This document shows positions 21,168 through 34,500 of a DNA stretch of 64,000 nucleotides, one piece after another. The translations under genes and the position numbers were made by a program. The DNA lies in the NCBI GenBank assembly GCA_036674765.1, contig JARVKI010000021.1, forward strand, positions 124,001 to 188,000, read 5' to 3'. Position 1 is the stretch's first letter. Each line of letters begins with the position of its first letter. The notes beneath the pieces are model-generated. The model was not told where the DNA came from, searched no databases, and was given only the letters and a program-made list of their open reading frames with translations. Source of the DNA: Seiridium cupressi. Lineage: Eukaryota > Ascomycota > Sordariomycetes > Amphisphaeriales > Sporocadaceae.

Positions 21168-24033
21168 GCTTAATGATCATCGTAGACGTCATAGGCGTGG
21201 GACATCAATTTTGTCGCTCGGCCGCGCGGTCGTGGTCTGAGAATCCAAAATATGGCATGTCTACCCCGTACTAGGTTGCTAACGGCTAAATATGCTGATA
21301 TATATAGTTGACTCCCTTGTACGAATACGTACTCAACATTTCAGTGGTGGCATGTCTCGAATGATTGGATCTGCGCCATTAAGGTTGCACAAGTACGGCG
21401 GATGTCCTCAGATCTGTATTTCATTAGACTTACACTTCGTTAAGCCCTTCTCCTCTCTTAGGCGGCACATCTTTACCGCTACGGTATATGAGGTCCCTTT
21501 AAGACCAACTTGTCCACTCAGAAAAGGCGGTTGGGAAAAGCAAATTTTAGAGCTGCTCCAGCGGCATGGAAAGATCCTTCGAACGTTTTTTTCTTATTGC
21601 CCCCTGCCTCTTGACAAGGTTGGTGCTGTAGTGCATTCGGTGGTCGAATTAAGGTTGGTCTGGCAATGGTCCGTTATTGCCAGAACTATACTCGTGCGGA
21701 TGCGGATATTGCTGACGTGTGAGCAACAAAAAGTCGTATAACACTGAAAGGGGTAAGCATTGAGCTTGTATCTGTCTGGGCTATGCCCCTCGAAATTTCG
21801 AAAGGGATGTACCAATTTGAAACGAGAACAGAGCCCCTCAGTTCGATGGCCATGATATGGTGCACAAGTCTCTGTCACACAAAATGGTGGAGGTTGTCAT
21901 TCCACCTGAGATATATTGCCTGCACGTTATACCGGGACGAATCGAAGACTGCACGTCAGATAGTATTTCGTTGATGTACAGCGTCAATAAGAATTTGGTG
22001 GCCCTCACTCTCGAAGCTTTCGCGTCTGTGGCGTCAATAACACTCTTCCGATGTGAAAGCTTAAGTGATCTGACAGAACACGGGGTGATTATATTGGCGT
22101 TTTGAGTTGCGGAGAAAAGCACGCTTTTTATTCGTCTGTTCCGAAGCAGGGCGCCTAAGTGAGGCGAGCAATGCACGATTGTGTGGACACCTGTCGAGGA
22201 CATAAGACGCACCTAAGCTGGAGTGCATTGCATGAAACTCGTTGTGCCGAGCATTCTGGCGGTGAAAGTCTTGCCGAATCTGTCTTGTGACTGCTGAACG
22301 AATCCTGATAGCTGCAGGCAGCATAACTTCCTCAATGGTTTGGCAGGTATGTACTAATACGCTGTTACCTCCTGCCTGAATTACTTTGATGATCATCGTT
22401 GATCCTCTGTTGATCTCTTCTTTTTGCCCAGGGTTGCTTGCAGAACCTTGATGATGTCGTCACAGCTCTTAAATCGATACTGGATACCGCATATCGATAT
22501 TCATAAGAGGGTTATTACTCAGGAACTCCAGTTCTACCTAGGACCAGACGCGACAGTTCGGCCGTACACTCGAGAAGTACGCGACCACCGACACAATCCT
22601 GACGAAAAGGACGCTTACGCATTCCTAGGGCGAAGATGGGTTTCTCATAACAACGCCAGGTGCCTGTTTGAGTGACGTGGGTCGCCGCCATTGCCCTCAT
22701 GCTTGGACGGTTCCTCTAATGTCAAACCACCCAGGAACAAATCAACGACATCTGCTTGAAGTCGAAAGAGATTTGGGACAAGCAGGCTGCAGCCAAAGCA
22801 GCATCGAGCCCTGATAAACAATTGAAACGACCGCTTCATCAGCCCGTCCTGGTATCCTCTGGCGATGGTCCTGGACGTCGGAGCAGTGATCGTAAGAGAA
22901 ACGAGCCTCGCAAGCCGTACGATGACAGGCGCCGCAGCCACACGTCTCGAAGATGACCAATATTCACAAGAACCCCTGACAAGAAACGTGAACCATATCA
23001 GTGTTTAGGTGTGGTACAGCCGCTCCTAGTACCCGACGAGGAATGGCGAAAGCGTCCGAGTTTCGAAATACACATCGAGTGCGGAAATACGGGCGAATGT
23101 AATGGTGGTGATTGGATATTCCAAGACCGAGATCTGCATGAGCTTTTGAGTTGTCCAGCGAGAGATTGCCATTTGGCACTGCTGATTACCCGGTGGGGAC
23201 AATATCTGTATACGCTGCAGATTCGATGTTTGTGCACCCAAGCACTCAATATTCGCACAAAGAAATAGCAACTAAGCATTTTTCGGATGCGCCTAAACCT
23301 AATTGGCTTCCACAATGCATTTTGCAACTGCTGGCGCCCGCCTATCATGCAGCTTTCCACCCTGCACGGCTTGTCGCAAATGCTGGTTGGTAGCGCCGTA
23401 GGATGTTGAGAAAACACCCAGCTCAATTGCGGGCACATATCCGCCGACTCTCGTCAGACAAGACTGCTCGTCTTAAGTGGTCCAAAGCCAGAACGCGACA
23501 AACGTTGGGTAGTTGAGTGCCTATCGAACACGCCTCTCCTCAAAGTGTTTCGGACCAAGCAATAGTCGACCGAAACTATCATGGATGGAAGACGTGTAAT
23601 TGTTCCACCATATGTTATTGGTGGATGGGACACCGAAGGACGCTGTACCACATCTTTTCGTTAATTTTCGTGCATGACAAACATCCAGTTCTGGTGTCGC
23701 TAGAGCTTAGCCACGCTCACTCGTTATTGAAGAGTTGCTTGAGATGACGAGTCGTTGATCCCAGAGTATGTTCTCCGTTGGCCTCTGAGTCGCGAAATAT
23801 AAGTCTGGACCTAGTGATTGAGTTTTGTACCTGATGGTCGGCTGACAAGATCGTTATAGATGTCGTGATTAATCTGTAGAAACGCTCTAGAGAGGACGGT
23901 GTTTTGGCTTTGGTTCCAAGGAGATTGTGAATAGCTGAATAGCGCGCAATCTCCATATTCTGGCGTTCGTGTCCGGTAGACTGTGCTTTTGTGCAACCCC
24001 TTGCATCAGGCTGCTGTGTTTGACTCGAACCCT
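21168..24033. other. Gene-poor tract with scattered coding-like fragments
   Basis: No intact gene is seen. Around 22420-23270 on the plus strand there are several protein-like stretches in different frames. Examples are one coding SKEIWDKQAAAKAAS near 22758-22800 and one coding PLLVPDEEWRKRPSFEIH near 23020-23075. They are separated by stops and do not join through good splice sites. They may be the remains of a decayed gene, but I cannot name the family. Confidence 0.4.
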
Positions 24034-24570
24034 TCATGTTACCGGCCTGCTGACAGAATCTTCATAGGCTGAAATGTCAAGGTCGTCGGCGGGCCAGAGC
24101 ACCAGTGCTTGCACACCAACATATGCCCCATCGCATCTGTTTCGATGGACATCTCGGGGTTTCGTGATTGACGTGACGTAGCCCATGACATGAACCCAAC
24201 GGCCAACATCAGTTTGACCAGTGTTGAGGCACTGCAGAAGAAGTTTGACGTCTACTGATGCCCTCACATTGCTGGAGGATGAGAACGAATGTTTCAAAGT
24301 CAAGAGGCCAGTCCTGGTGCCGTATGAGTCTACGCTGAAATCCTGTTAGCTAGCGATCAATGGAAAGAGTCAAAGTCCGATCCTGCACGCACATGCGCGA
24401 CAACACTCGTACAGTATAAATCTTATAATTGCACGTTCTGCCCGATTAATGACGCAATAAGAAGAGCAGTTCGATTCTTACCATCCCAGAAACCTCACTT
24501 TGTCACCAACCGCGCGTGCGGGCAGCTCCGAGAGCATGCATCGTTTTGAGGGCAGAGGACCATTGGACAT
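24034..24570 (-). CDS. TEN1: Telomere-capping CST complex subunit Ten1
   Basis: Ten1 is a small OB-fold protein that pairs with Stn1 at telomeric single-stranded DNA, capping ends and aiding lagging-strand fill-in. Exons in coding order are 24570..24482 and 24334..24034, intron 24481..24335 (147 bp). The product has 129 residues, the normal size. The splice creates GDKVRFLGCVDSYGTRTGLL, the first OB-fold strands that mark the family. The second exon continues TLKHSFSSSSNVRASVDVKL, then VGRWVHVMGYVTSI and VGVQALVLWPADDLDISAYE, all at the expected spacing. Without the intron the N-terminus would be lost and only an 89-residue unrecognisable frame would remain, so this gene is easily missed. It diverges from SNF7. 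The assignment is from recalled family sequence, but it matches at every conserved block. Confidence 0.88.
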
Positions 24571-25211
24571 GGCTCAATGCCACGAGGCCTCCGAGTGTAG
24601 GATGGTGACACGGGTTTCGGGCTCGAAGGGGCTGATTTGGAATAAAGAGTGCCCTCCTTTCCTCGATTTTGGCCAGCGGGCTATATCATGTGCAGTATGG
24701 AGACACACGTCTTAGTGTTGACTGTTGACTACCCCATCTGGAGACTGGGCAGTTCACATGAACCTGGAGCCTGGGTGCAGGCAGCTGGCACCCAGCTGTC
24801 GATATCCAGCGGACCAATGGCCAGCTGATGTGCATACTGGCAGTCAGCTGAGGCGGGAACGGTTGAACTGAACGTAGAAGTCTTGCATCATACCCTAAGA
24901 AGCCGAACGCCATTATCTCCCCAGGCTTCACTCTTTCCCTACGATAAACCAGCAAACGATTACGACCACCACGAAACACCAAACTATCTGCCTGGCTACA
25001 CCGCCAACCCCAGCAGCTTGAGCATAGTCTGCAGCGACGACTTCTTTGTCGCCCTGTCCGACGCCAATCTACCCCGCCACCAATATCCTTCTTACTTCTC
25101 AGGCGGCGCCCCTCGCGATAGCATCGTGCCGATAACGACTCTTTTCACGACAGCCAAGCTTCCACATCTCGCACCTCTTTCATCCGCCTCCACGCATCCT
25201 ACAGATCAAAA
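24571..25211. promoter_or_regulatory. Divergent upstream region of TEN1 and SNF7
   Basis: This 641-bp interval lies between two divergent start codons. An open frame at about 24883-25335 overlaps the SNF7 leader and first exon, but it has low-complexity composition and no family resemblance. I treat it as leader sequence. Confidence 0.5.
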
Positions 25212-26063
25212 ATGTCCGGAGTCTGGGGCTGGTTTGGGGGTGGAGCGGCCCAAAAGAAGAAGGACAGCCCCAAAAATGCCATCCTCGGCCTACGGTCACA
25301 GCTCGACATGCTGCAGAAGCGGCAGAAGCACTTGATGACACAGATGGAGGAACAAGATACGATCGCGCGGAAGAATGTCAATACAAACAAGAACGGTAAG
25401 TCCTCCAGGATGGCATGTGCTCCGGGCCTGGGCTGATTTGGATGCGCCGATAGCGGCCAAGGCTGCACTGAAGCGGAAGAAGACACACGAGCACAGTCTC
25501 GAGCAGACAACAGCACAGATAGGAACGTTGGAACAGCAGATCAACGCCATCGAGTCGGCAAACATTAACCGCGAAACCCTGGCAGCGATGCAAAAGGCTG
25601 GCGAGGCCATGAAGCAAATCCACGGCAAACTGACACCTGACAAAGTGGACGAGACCATGTATGACTATGGCCCCCCTTTTACGTGCTCTCATGGAATGCT
25701 GACATATTTTCGACAGGGCCCAACTCCAAGAACAAAACGCGCTCAGCGAAGAAATCGTCAACGCCATCACAAGCAACCAAATCGGAGAGCCTATTGATGA
25801 AGATGAACTCGACGAAGAGTTGGAAGCAATGCAGCAGGAACAGCTGGACGAGCAGATGTTAAAGTCAGGCACAGTCCCCGTCTCGGATTCCATCCACAGG
25901 TTGCCGAGTGTTGCAAATAGAAAGAGTAAGTTCCCCTTAGGACCGAAAAGAGTGATCGCTTTGGTGACTAATACACAACACAGTCGAGAGCAAGACGCCC
26001 GTGGCCGAGGAGGACGACGAAGAGGCCGAGCTCAGAAAGTTGCAGGCCGAGATGGCCATGTAG
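25212..26063 (+). CDS. SNF7: ESCRT-III subunit Snf7 (Vps32)
   Basis: Snf7 polymerises on endosomal membranes to drive intraluminal vesicle formation and cargo sorting to the vacuole. Fungi also need it for alkaline pH signalling. Exons are 25212..25395, 25454..25658, 25717..25925 and 25984..26063, giving 225 residues. The N-terminus MSGVWGWFGGGAAQKKKDSP carries the membrane-inserting start. Long charged helices follow (ILGLRSQLDMLQKRQKHL, KTHEHSLEQTTAQIGTLEQQ, LAAMQKAGEAMKQIHGKL). The acidic C-terminal half contains IGEPIDEDELDEELEAMQ and ends with an MIM-like helix, EEAELRKLQAEMAM, expected to bind Vps4. All junctions restore the conserved sequence. Confidence 0.96.
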
Positions 26064-28586
26064 AAGCTTCTATCCATTCGTTACTGCTTTCAATTAGTCA
26101 CTCATGGCATTGCAGGTTGGCGGCTGGCTGGGAGGGCAATTTGTTGGAGAGACTGGCATTAGGATGTAGTTGTCCCGTGAGGCTACCAAGTCATGTCGAG
26201 TCCGTGGCTCGGGATGGCTGGTCCGAATGCGTGCGCTGGCTTGCCAGATGATATTTCCGTCCGTGTGATTTGCAGCCCTTTGTCCTTGGCGTAGGAGTTG
26301 GCACGTTTTTGCTGTTGCATTTGAAGGTACACAACTCTCGGATACTCGCTGCTTTTTGGTACTACCGGGGCGCTCTAGTCTAGATCATACAACCGCTCAC
26401 CGACAACACAAACTCGCCACGAGCTGGCAACTTTTGTTTTTTTCATTGATCGTCTGCCCGTGAACGAAGTCCCGTCGATATGATTTGCCAGCAGCCTGAA
26501 GTGATTGTGGCTTCCACTCGAGTGAGTGGTGACACTGCGCAGCACACCGCCCCTCTAGGATATGCGGACCTAAGATAGACAGATACACATGTAGTGCTAA
26601 ATGATGTTCATGCTAACCCCTCGAAATTTCAGCGAGTCAATTGACATGTATTCCTGGCTGACTCCTCATGAGGATTAACATGACTCGAGGCTCAGGGGTT
26701 GGTAAGTGTTTATGCGGTCAGTGGGCAGGGCGATGTTTTGAGAATGGACAGGAACATCAAGCCGGGATGGTGCATGTCGACTGCGATATAAAGTAGCTTG
26801 ATAGAGGAAGACGAGATTAACCCATACCAGATCTGATAGTGCATCATGCATGGGGCATTAGCTGACATTGAGACACCTTATTTATTGTACACCATCGGAC
26901 ACGAAAAGCCAAATGAGCATATCATCTAATTAAAGAGCGAGGCAAGATGGACTCACTCATCAACTTTCACAGTAAGGGCACATGGCCGGCTCGGGCTTAC
27001 GTACAACCAAAGTAGCGCAGAATAGTGGTTGCTGATATGGAACATAATGCTGGACTATTAATACCAGATGCATGAACGAGCTACTTTTAATCTAGGTCCA
27101 AGCTTGCGCCCAGTCCTGATTGCATTCAAGGTTATGGGCGCCTGTGCAGCTCACCACAAAGTTTCATGGGCTCCAGGCAGAAATGTTTTAGGTGCAAACT
27201 ACCAAGGCTGGTACATGTAGTATGTTTGATCTGGAGCTGCGATAGATGGGGTCAACCCGCATGAACACCTCAAGCAAAGAGGGTCTCGAGATGGGGCTCG
27301 AAACCTGTTCATCATAGCTTAACGAACGACTCCAGGGCTTGCCACGTGCCTAATGTAGACTTGGAAATTAGCAGGAAAATTGGACAACCGCTCCAGCACA
27401 ATGCAGTCATCTCCTCATGAAGACAGTGGACTCGAATTCCCAAACGGTCCAAAGCACAACGTCCCTAATGTAGTGTGGTCCAGCTGTCAGTTCGATTAAG
27501 CACTAACTAATCTTCCCGCGACGAAGCCCCACATGGCCATGCAGCGGTGGTTGGCCACGCAGGGATCACCTGGAAGCGAAGCCCAACAGACACGACCACG
27601 TAGCACACGGTGGACAGCTTCGGACATGCAGCTTCATGCTCCCGCGGGTTGGGCCGGCTAGTCGACGGGCAGCCAATTCAGGAACACCCGAGCGGCTCTG
27701 AAGGGGAAGGACTGCAAGACAGAGTTTCGTAGCAAGGAGGGTTCGTTGAAGCCCAATGGCCTTGGATGCCCCCTCGGCCTTCCTTGCCCCGTTGCGTCGT
27801 CGACTACGGCATCGGACAGCCTTGAGCCGTATCGAACGGCCCGTCACGTCAGCTTTGCATGCTGTTGCCCAACACCACCTGCTCTCTACTCTGGTGCCAA
27901 TCGACCGCATGGGCATACATACCCCGTGGCGTCGTCCCGCAGCATTTGCTCCCGTTGGGCCGCCATCGAATGGTTTCCCCTGTCAATAGCACTGTCGTGT
28001 TGCCTTTCTGTACATCATACTCCGATTCGGCTCATCTGCTAGCCCAACCCCATTGCTACGTGGCGCCAGTGCTGTCATGCCTACCAATTATGCTCGAGCA
28101 CGATATTGATCACAAGAGGAGCAGACGCTTTGAGCCACATTATCCACGCCGTGGGGTATCCGCGGGTAGATGGCCTTCACTGCGTTGTGTAGTAGACGTT
28201 TGACGGTGGAGACTGTCTTGAGACTCCGGACGTCACTCGAATAGACCCTTGTTCTCCATCTTGAATAATTTCTCTCCATACCGCATTGACATTCTAATCA
28301 ATCAACTCTTTTATACACAATTGCGCAAGAATATTGCTGTTTACCCCATTGGAAGGACCCTGCTGTGTTCCTTCGTATTGGCGTTGCTATTGTCTTAGCA
28401 AAGCCTCTTCTAGATACCCTCCTGCGTGATCATACAGGATCCAATCAACCCGTTCGCCGTTTCGGGCGTCTTTACAATCAGCCGTCATCCGAGTGAATCA
28501 CCCTGAATGGCAGAAAATAAATCCAATCCTTTGGACACCCCGCGCGAGCAACTCTCCGACGGACCACTGGTAGAGGATCAGACAGT
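26064..28586. other. Intergenic stretch of 2.5 kb
   Basis: I see no supported gene, tRNA or repeat. The last few hundred bases are probably promoter and leader of the large gene that follows. Confidence 0.5.
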
Positions 28587-31500
28587 ATGAACGACTCAGA
28601 AGGAGTTGCCTTTTGCCCCATTCGGTACGACCCATTCTCACATGTCCAGGTCGCCGACTTCTCCAAGGTCCGATACATGGAAATTGTGTATTCCGATGAT
28701 GAGGCTGCCCAACAGGGCGAATGTAAGTGGTGTCCATGATACTGCTGTCAAGGAATCATAGCGTTGACGTCTTATCAGCCGAGGAAAATCAGCAGCAAGG
28801 AGACAGCGCCAACGATGTAGGCGAAGGCTCAGCGTCAGCCACAGATTCGCCCACGATCCCGCCGGCCGTCCCGGAGTCCCCGGGCAAAGGCGGAAATCCG
28901 GATGGCGACGAAGCATGGCCTGACTTTGGGGCCAAGACGGCCCCTGGCAACAAGAAGAAGAATCGCAAGGATAAGAAAAAGAAGAAGCAGTCAAACTCAT
29001 GGGATGGCGATCTGGGGGAGGACCAGTCCAAGGCCGCAGATAGTTCCACACCGGTTGGAGAGCCCCAGACGAGTGAGCCCGCTTCTGTCGACCAGAAACC
29101 CTCCGAGTCTCCTGCTGCGGACGAAGGCACAGGAGGTGACGATTTGGGTGAATCATCTCCAAACAAGAAATCAAAAAAGGCCAAAAAGAACGGCAAAAAG
29201 AAGGAAAAGGTCGAGAAATCCAAGCCTGGTTCTAACGGGAAAAAGAACAAGACCGTCTCCTTCGCGGAGCCGCCGTCTAGCAGTTTGAAACCGGAGGAGC
29301 CTACTAGTTCCGAGGAGAAGCCAGCAGAGACTCCTTCGCCCTCAGATGAGTCAACAAATGATGGCGGCAACGACAGCCAGCCCACTACGGAGTCGATTGG
29401 CAGTGAGAAAAAAGAAGAGAGCTTGCCGCCGCCCAGTGAGTCAACAGGAGACTTTGGCAGTGACGACCAGCCGTTACCTCAGAGCGATTCTTCCTCGGGG
29501 GAGAAGCCCACGGAGCCGACCAGCGACAACCAACAAGAGGACAGCTCCTCGCCGCCGCCGCCAAGCCACCCAACAGGAGATTTAAGCGGGGACAGTCCGG
29601 CACCAGACCTGTCCACAGCCTCCGTCTCCGTTGAGGAGCCGTCACAGCCAGACCTGCCCACAGACTCGATTTCCGTGGAAGAGCCGTCACAGCCAGACCT
29701 GCCAACAGAATCGATTTCCGTGGAAGAGCCGTCAAAGTCAGACCTGCCCACAGAATCCATTCCCGTGGAAGAACCGTCACAGCCAGACCTGCCAACAGAA
29801 TCGATTCCCGTTGAGGAGCCGTCACAGCCAGACCTGCCAACAGAATCGATTCCCGTTGAGGAGCCGTTACAGCCAGACCTGCCAACAGAATCGATTCCCG
29901 TTGAGGAGCCGTCAAAGTCAGACCTGACCACAGATTCCACCTCCGTGGACGAGCCGCTACAGCCAGACCTGCCCACAGAATCGATTCCCGTTGAGGAGCC
30001 GTCAAAGTCAGACCTGACCACAGATTCCACCTCCGTGGACGAGCCGCTACAGCCAGACCTGCCCACAGACTCGATTTCCGTGGAGGAGCCGTCAAAGTCA
30101 GACCTGCCTACAAACTCCGTCTCCGTGGAGGAGTTATCACAGCCAGACCTGCCCACAAACGTGGAGGGCAACTCAGTGCCGCTAGGCGAGCCGGCAAGCG
30201 ATGATGTGGTCGCAAAGTCCGGTATGTCAGAGGCGGTGGATGATTCTAGCACCTCAAAAAATGACGACGACGTTGACAACAACGGCGGCGACGACATTGT
30301 CCCAAGCCCATCGGAAAAGGTGGATGACCCCAGTACCTCGAACAATGACGACGACGTTGGCAGCGACGACGGCGTCGACGGCACCATCCCAAGCCCATTG
30401 GAGAAGGTAGATGACTCCAGTACCTCGAAAAATGACGAAGACGTTGGCGGCGACGGCATTGTCCTCAATCCCTCAGAGATGGTGGATGACTCTAGCAATT
30501 CAAAGGATGACGACGGCGTCGACGGTACTATCCCAAGCCCATCGGAGAAGGTGGACGATTCCAGCAGTTTGAAGGATGACGACGGCGTCGACGTCCATGG
30601 CACGAGCCAAGGTTCCAGCGAGTTAGTGGAAGCTACAAACGACTCGGAAGGAGATGTTGCCGTTGACGAAGCGTCGAAAACCCCGTCCATTGTGACTCTT
30701 TCCACGGGAGGCGACGAGGCAAAAGAACAAGAGGCCTCCAATGATATGTAAGCGTTCTGAGTAATGTCTTTCAAGTTGTGAATTGCCAACTAGGAAACTA
30801 CATTGCTGGCATAATTAAGTGCTTCGGGTTTTAGTCCCTCGACGATGGTAAAGAGACTAACTATGCCTGTGTAGTGATGCCAATGACGCCACAGAGCCAG
30901 AGCCCACTGTGACGGAACTTGATACGCCAGTCCTCGATTCCGGTTCGGGAGACCAGGAGGAATTACAGTCGGGCGAGATCCAGCCCCAGAGTGACGAGAA
31001 AACCGGCGGGGAGAGCAAGAGCTTGGCCGACTTGGCCGAGGGCAGTACCGGTGAAGAGCTATCGTCGGACGAGGGCACGCCTCAAAGTGTCGGTAACCTT
31101 GAGCAGAGCACCATCGAAGTTCAGGACTCCACAGACGGGAAGACTGAAGAATTGAGCACTCCACGAGAGGATTCGACCATCATTGACCCTATCTCCAAGG
31201 AAGACAGTTCGGTCGAGCATGCTGATGTACAAGCTCCAGTCGTCGGAAATCTCGAGATTTCTAGTGCTCAAGAAGACGACCCGATTGTGGCAGAGCCCGT
31301 TGTCGAGTCAGAGGAGCTGAACAAGAACGTGGACGACAAGCAAGGCATGTACCGCGATCTCTTACCGTGTCAACAAACACTAACGTTGAATGGTAGCAGC
31401 ACCTCAAGACCACGACGAAATAGAGGCTTCTCAACCAGAGAACGAGGCTACCGGTACCGTCGGAGATGAGCAGCGTAAGTGTCCGTCTTTCGTCCCGATA

Positions 31501-34500
31501 ACGTGGGGCGTTTGTCATGAGAAATGGTCAAGAGGTATTTACTGACGATTCATACTAGCGGCCGAGGACGAGAAGCTGCTTTCTGAGCCGCACTCTGTAA
31601 CGGAGACGAGCACTACTGAAACCGTTGAACAGCGTACGTACTTGGCTTTCATTTTTGATTGTGCGGCAAGAACCATGGACAACGGATCTTCCTACCTTCC
31701 TTCCCTGCCCCTTCTCAATTTTCTTTCCCCCGCCCTTTTTCAAAATTTCCTCTCGCATTCTCACGAACCAGTGTTAATGTCCATTTGACCTCGCAGCTTC
31801 AGACGGTGATTTGCCCGTCGAAAAGCCACCCGTCTCAGAGGCTAGCACCGAGGAGAGTAAGTGCCGAACGATCCTTCCTTCCATCTCTAGGGTTACCTTG
31901 GCTCGGCGCGAAGGCCAAATTTACCCGCCAATTTTGATTGTACCACCGAAGACTGACTTAGGTAGCAGTAACTACAAAGTCCGAGGGCGAAGCAAGCAGT
32001 TCACAAGTCGATTTAGACGCTGGTGAAAAGATCGAGGGTGAGCAGGGTAAGTTCTTACTCACTACATATTTGTGATGTGTCGTATGCCTTGCCATACCAT
32101 GGCTTATGACGCTTGATCCTATCCTATTCTAATACAATATAATTGCCCACGATCTCCCCTTCAAGTCCACTGTAGACTCGGACTCTGATTATTGATTATA
32201 GCTTCGTCGACGGACGATCAAGCAGACGTTGCAATCGAGGGTGATGTCAAGACCGATGACGCGCAACGTACGTGGTCCAACCCCCTCCCCCCAGTTTCTT
32301 CAATTACATCGAGCAAAATCTGTTGCCCTGGCATTTCACTGCCCCTCGCTCGACAGTAGCCTCTTACCCCCTCCCGAGGCGACACCTTGTTACCAGTATG
32401 GACTAACACTCAATCACAGCAACTGAGCCTGACAACCAGGAAGATTCGTCTCCAAGCTTAGTCGAGGCCCCCGATGAGACGTCTAGCCCCAATGAAGAGA
32501 TCGTTCAACCGCAGGACGAGTCTAGCACCGACGGGCCCGAGGTTGGCGGCGATTCGACCACTGTTGATGACAACGTAGTTTCCTCCGACCTACAAGAGAT
32601 CGCCGAGGTTGAGAACAAGGTCGATAACAACCCCCAAGAGCTTGAAGCTGAAGACGCAGGCAGTGTCGTCGATGACGAACCGCCATTGGTACGCTATCTC
32701 GTGTCTTTCCGTATCTCATTTCGACCCTATCATGCATCTCTAGTGCAAAAGTTTGGTCTATTTATCCCGACAAGCCCTTCTTCATTGGCCCCGATTGCTT
32801 GAGACACGAGTTTGAAAGTTGGGAGTCATTGCTAATGACGTTCTGATAGGACACATCTGCTGTTGACGACGGCGCCAGCGACACTGTGGACAGCGGCAAC
32901 GCAAACGCCACGGAGTTTGAGAAGATCGTGGAGGATGAATCAAGTGGCGCGCTTGAAGGCGGCCAATCGACCGGTAAGTCAACATCAGCCCTATCATAGG
33001 TAGTTCCCAAACACCTGGTTCGGCATTTCCAACCCGGGCTTGGTATCTGTTGGCCTTCGACTATAACTCGTAATGGCTTTGTCTTCAACTCACTGACCTT
33101 GAAGTAGATGTACCCGAGGACCCGGAGGATTTGGGTGGTTCCACGAAGGAACCTGAAATCATTGAAGCCCAGGGAACGAGTGATGATGGTGGCTGCCCAT
33201 CCCAGGAACCTGGCGACGCCGTGCCGCAGGAAGAATCTCTAAAAGCTGAAATTCCAGCTCAAAGTGAAAGGTAGATCACGCCAGAATTCTTCTGAAGACA
33301 CCGCGTTTCCGTAACAGCGCTGATGTCAAAGCCCCAATAGTACTCCTGAAGAAGTCATCCAGGTTGACGCGGAAGACGTTCAAGGACAATCCGTTAGCGT
33401 CCCTTTACCGAGCTGTGCCCCGGCCAGTGAAGTCGAGGTCAAGGAAAATGACGGTGAAGCTCAACTCGGTGAGTTTTTGCGCGTGAACCGTGTTTTTGTG
33501 CAGCTCGAACAGTCTTGGGGAACTCTAGAGCACCTTCTGAGCTGCAAACTATTGGGAGATGCTGCTAATTTAGGTGTTGAAACAGAAGACACCATACCCA
33601 CTGACGCCGATGCTGTCCCAGAGAGCCAGCCCATAGAGATTAGCCTGGAGGAAATCAAGGAGGCCGTTTCCGGGGACGATGAGCCCGACGTGAAAGAGCT
33701 GCCTATGACAGGCGAGCCGAATCTCGTTGAGGACGACACCCACAGCCCCAATGTTGGGACCACAGAGGATCCACAGCTTGCACCGTCCCAGCCAGAGGCA
33801 GAATCTGGGGAACAGGAGCTACCAGCCGAGGAACCAGAGCACGTGGCCATGCACAGTGAGAAATCTCAAGGGACGGAAGATTCGAATGTCGAAACTCCTA
33901 CACCTGATGAGCTAGTTTCTGAATCTGTGGCGGTTGTTCAACCTCTTGAGCAGCAGGAACTAGCAGGTGGCTCCGAAGTCGTCGTTGGCAGCTTCGAGGA
34001 CGAGGACCTTGCCTTACCACTAGAGGCGGAACCCGAACTAGATATTGAGAAGCCAGCATCAACACTTGAAGAGGGCCAACAAGACCTGAAAGAAGATGTT
34101 GACGTCGACAAGGTCTCTGTCAAGGATCTCGAACTCGAGCCAAAACTTGACGGCTCTGTCTCAGAGCAACAGCTCGAGTCTGAGCCGATACCTGAGCCCG
34201 TATCTGAGCCCGTAGTTGAGCCCGTCGTTGAGCCCGTATCTGAACCCGTGGTCGAGGAGTCGACTCAGGCCATTGTCGAAGAGCCAGAGTCTGGGAAAGT
34301 TGACGAAAAGCCCGGGTCCGGGGCCGCACCTCAGATCGAAAAGGAGAAAGACTCCCAACATGAGGCAGTGCCTGTACAATTGGAAGACGGCAGGTCACAA
34401 GAGGACGAAGAAGCGAAAGACAAGCTTGGCCCAATGAACTCGACCTCGACCGAAGGAGTCATCAAAGGTAAGCATAATTCCTATCTTGATCCCCTCAAAG

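Noticed and set aside
29479..30789. A 436-codon open frame on the strand opposite the 45-bp repeat
   Set aside because: It mirrors the repeat array of the sense gene. Repeats without stops on one strand often stay open on the other.
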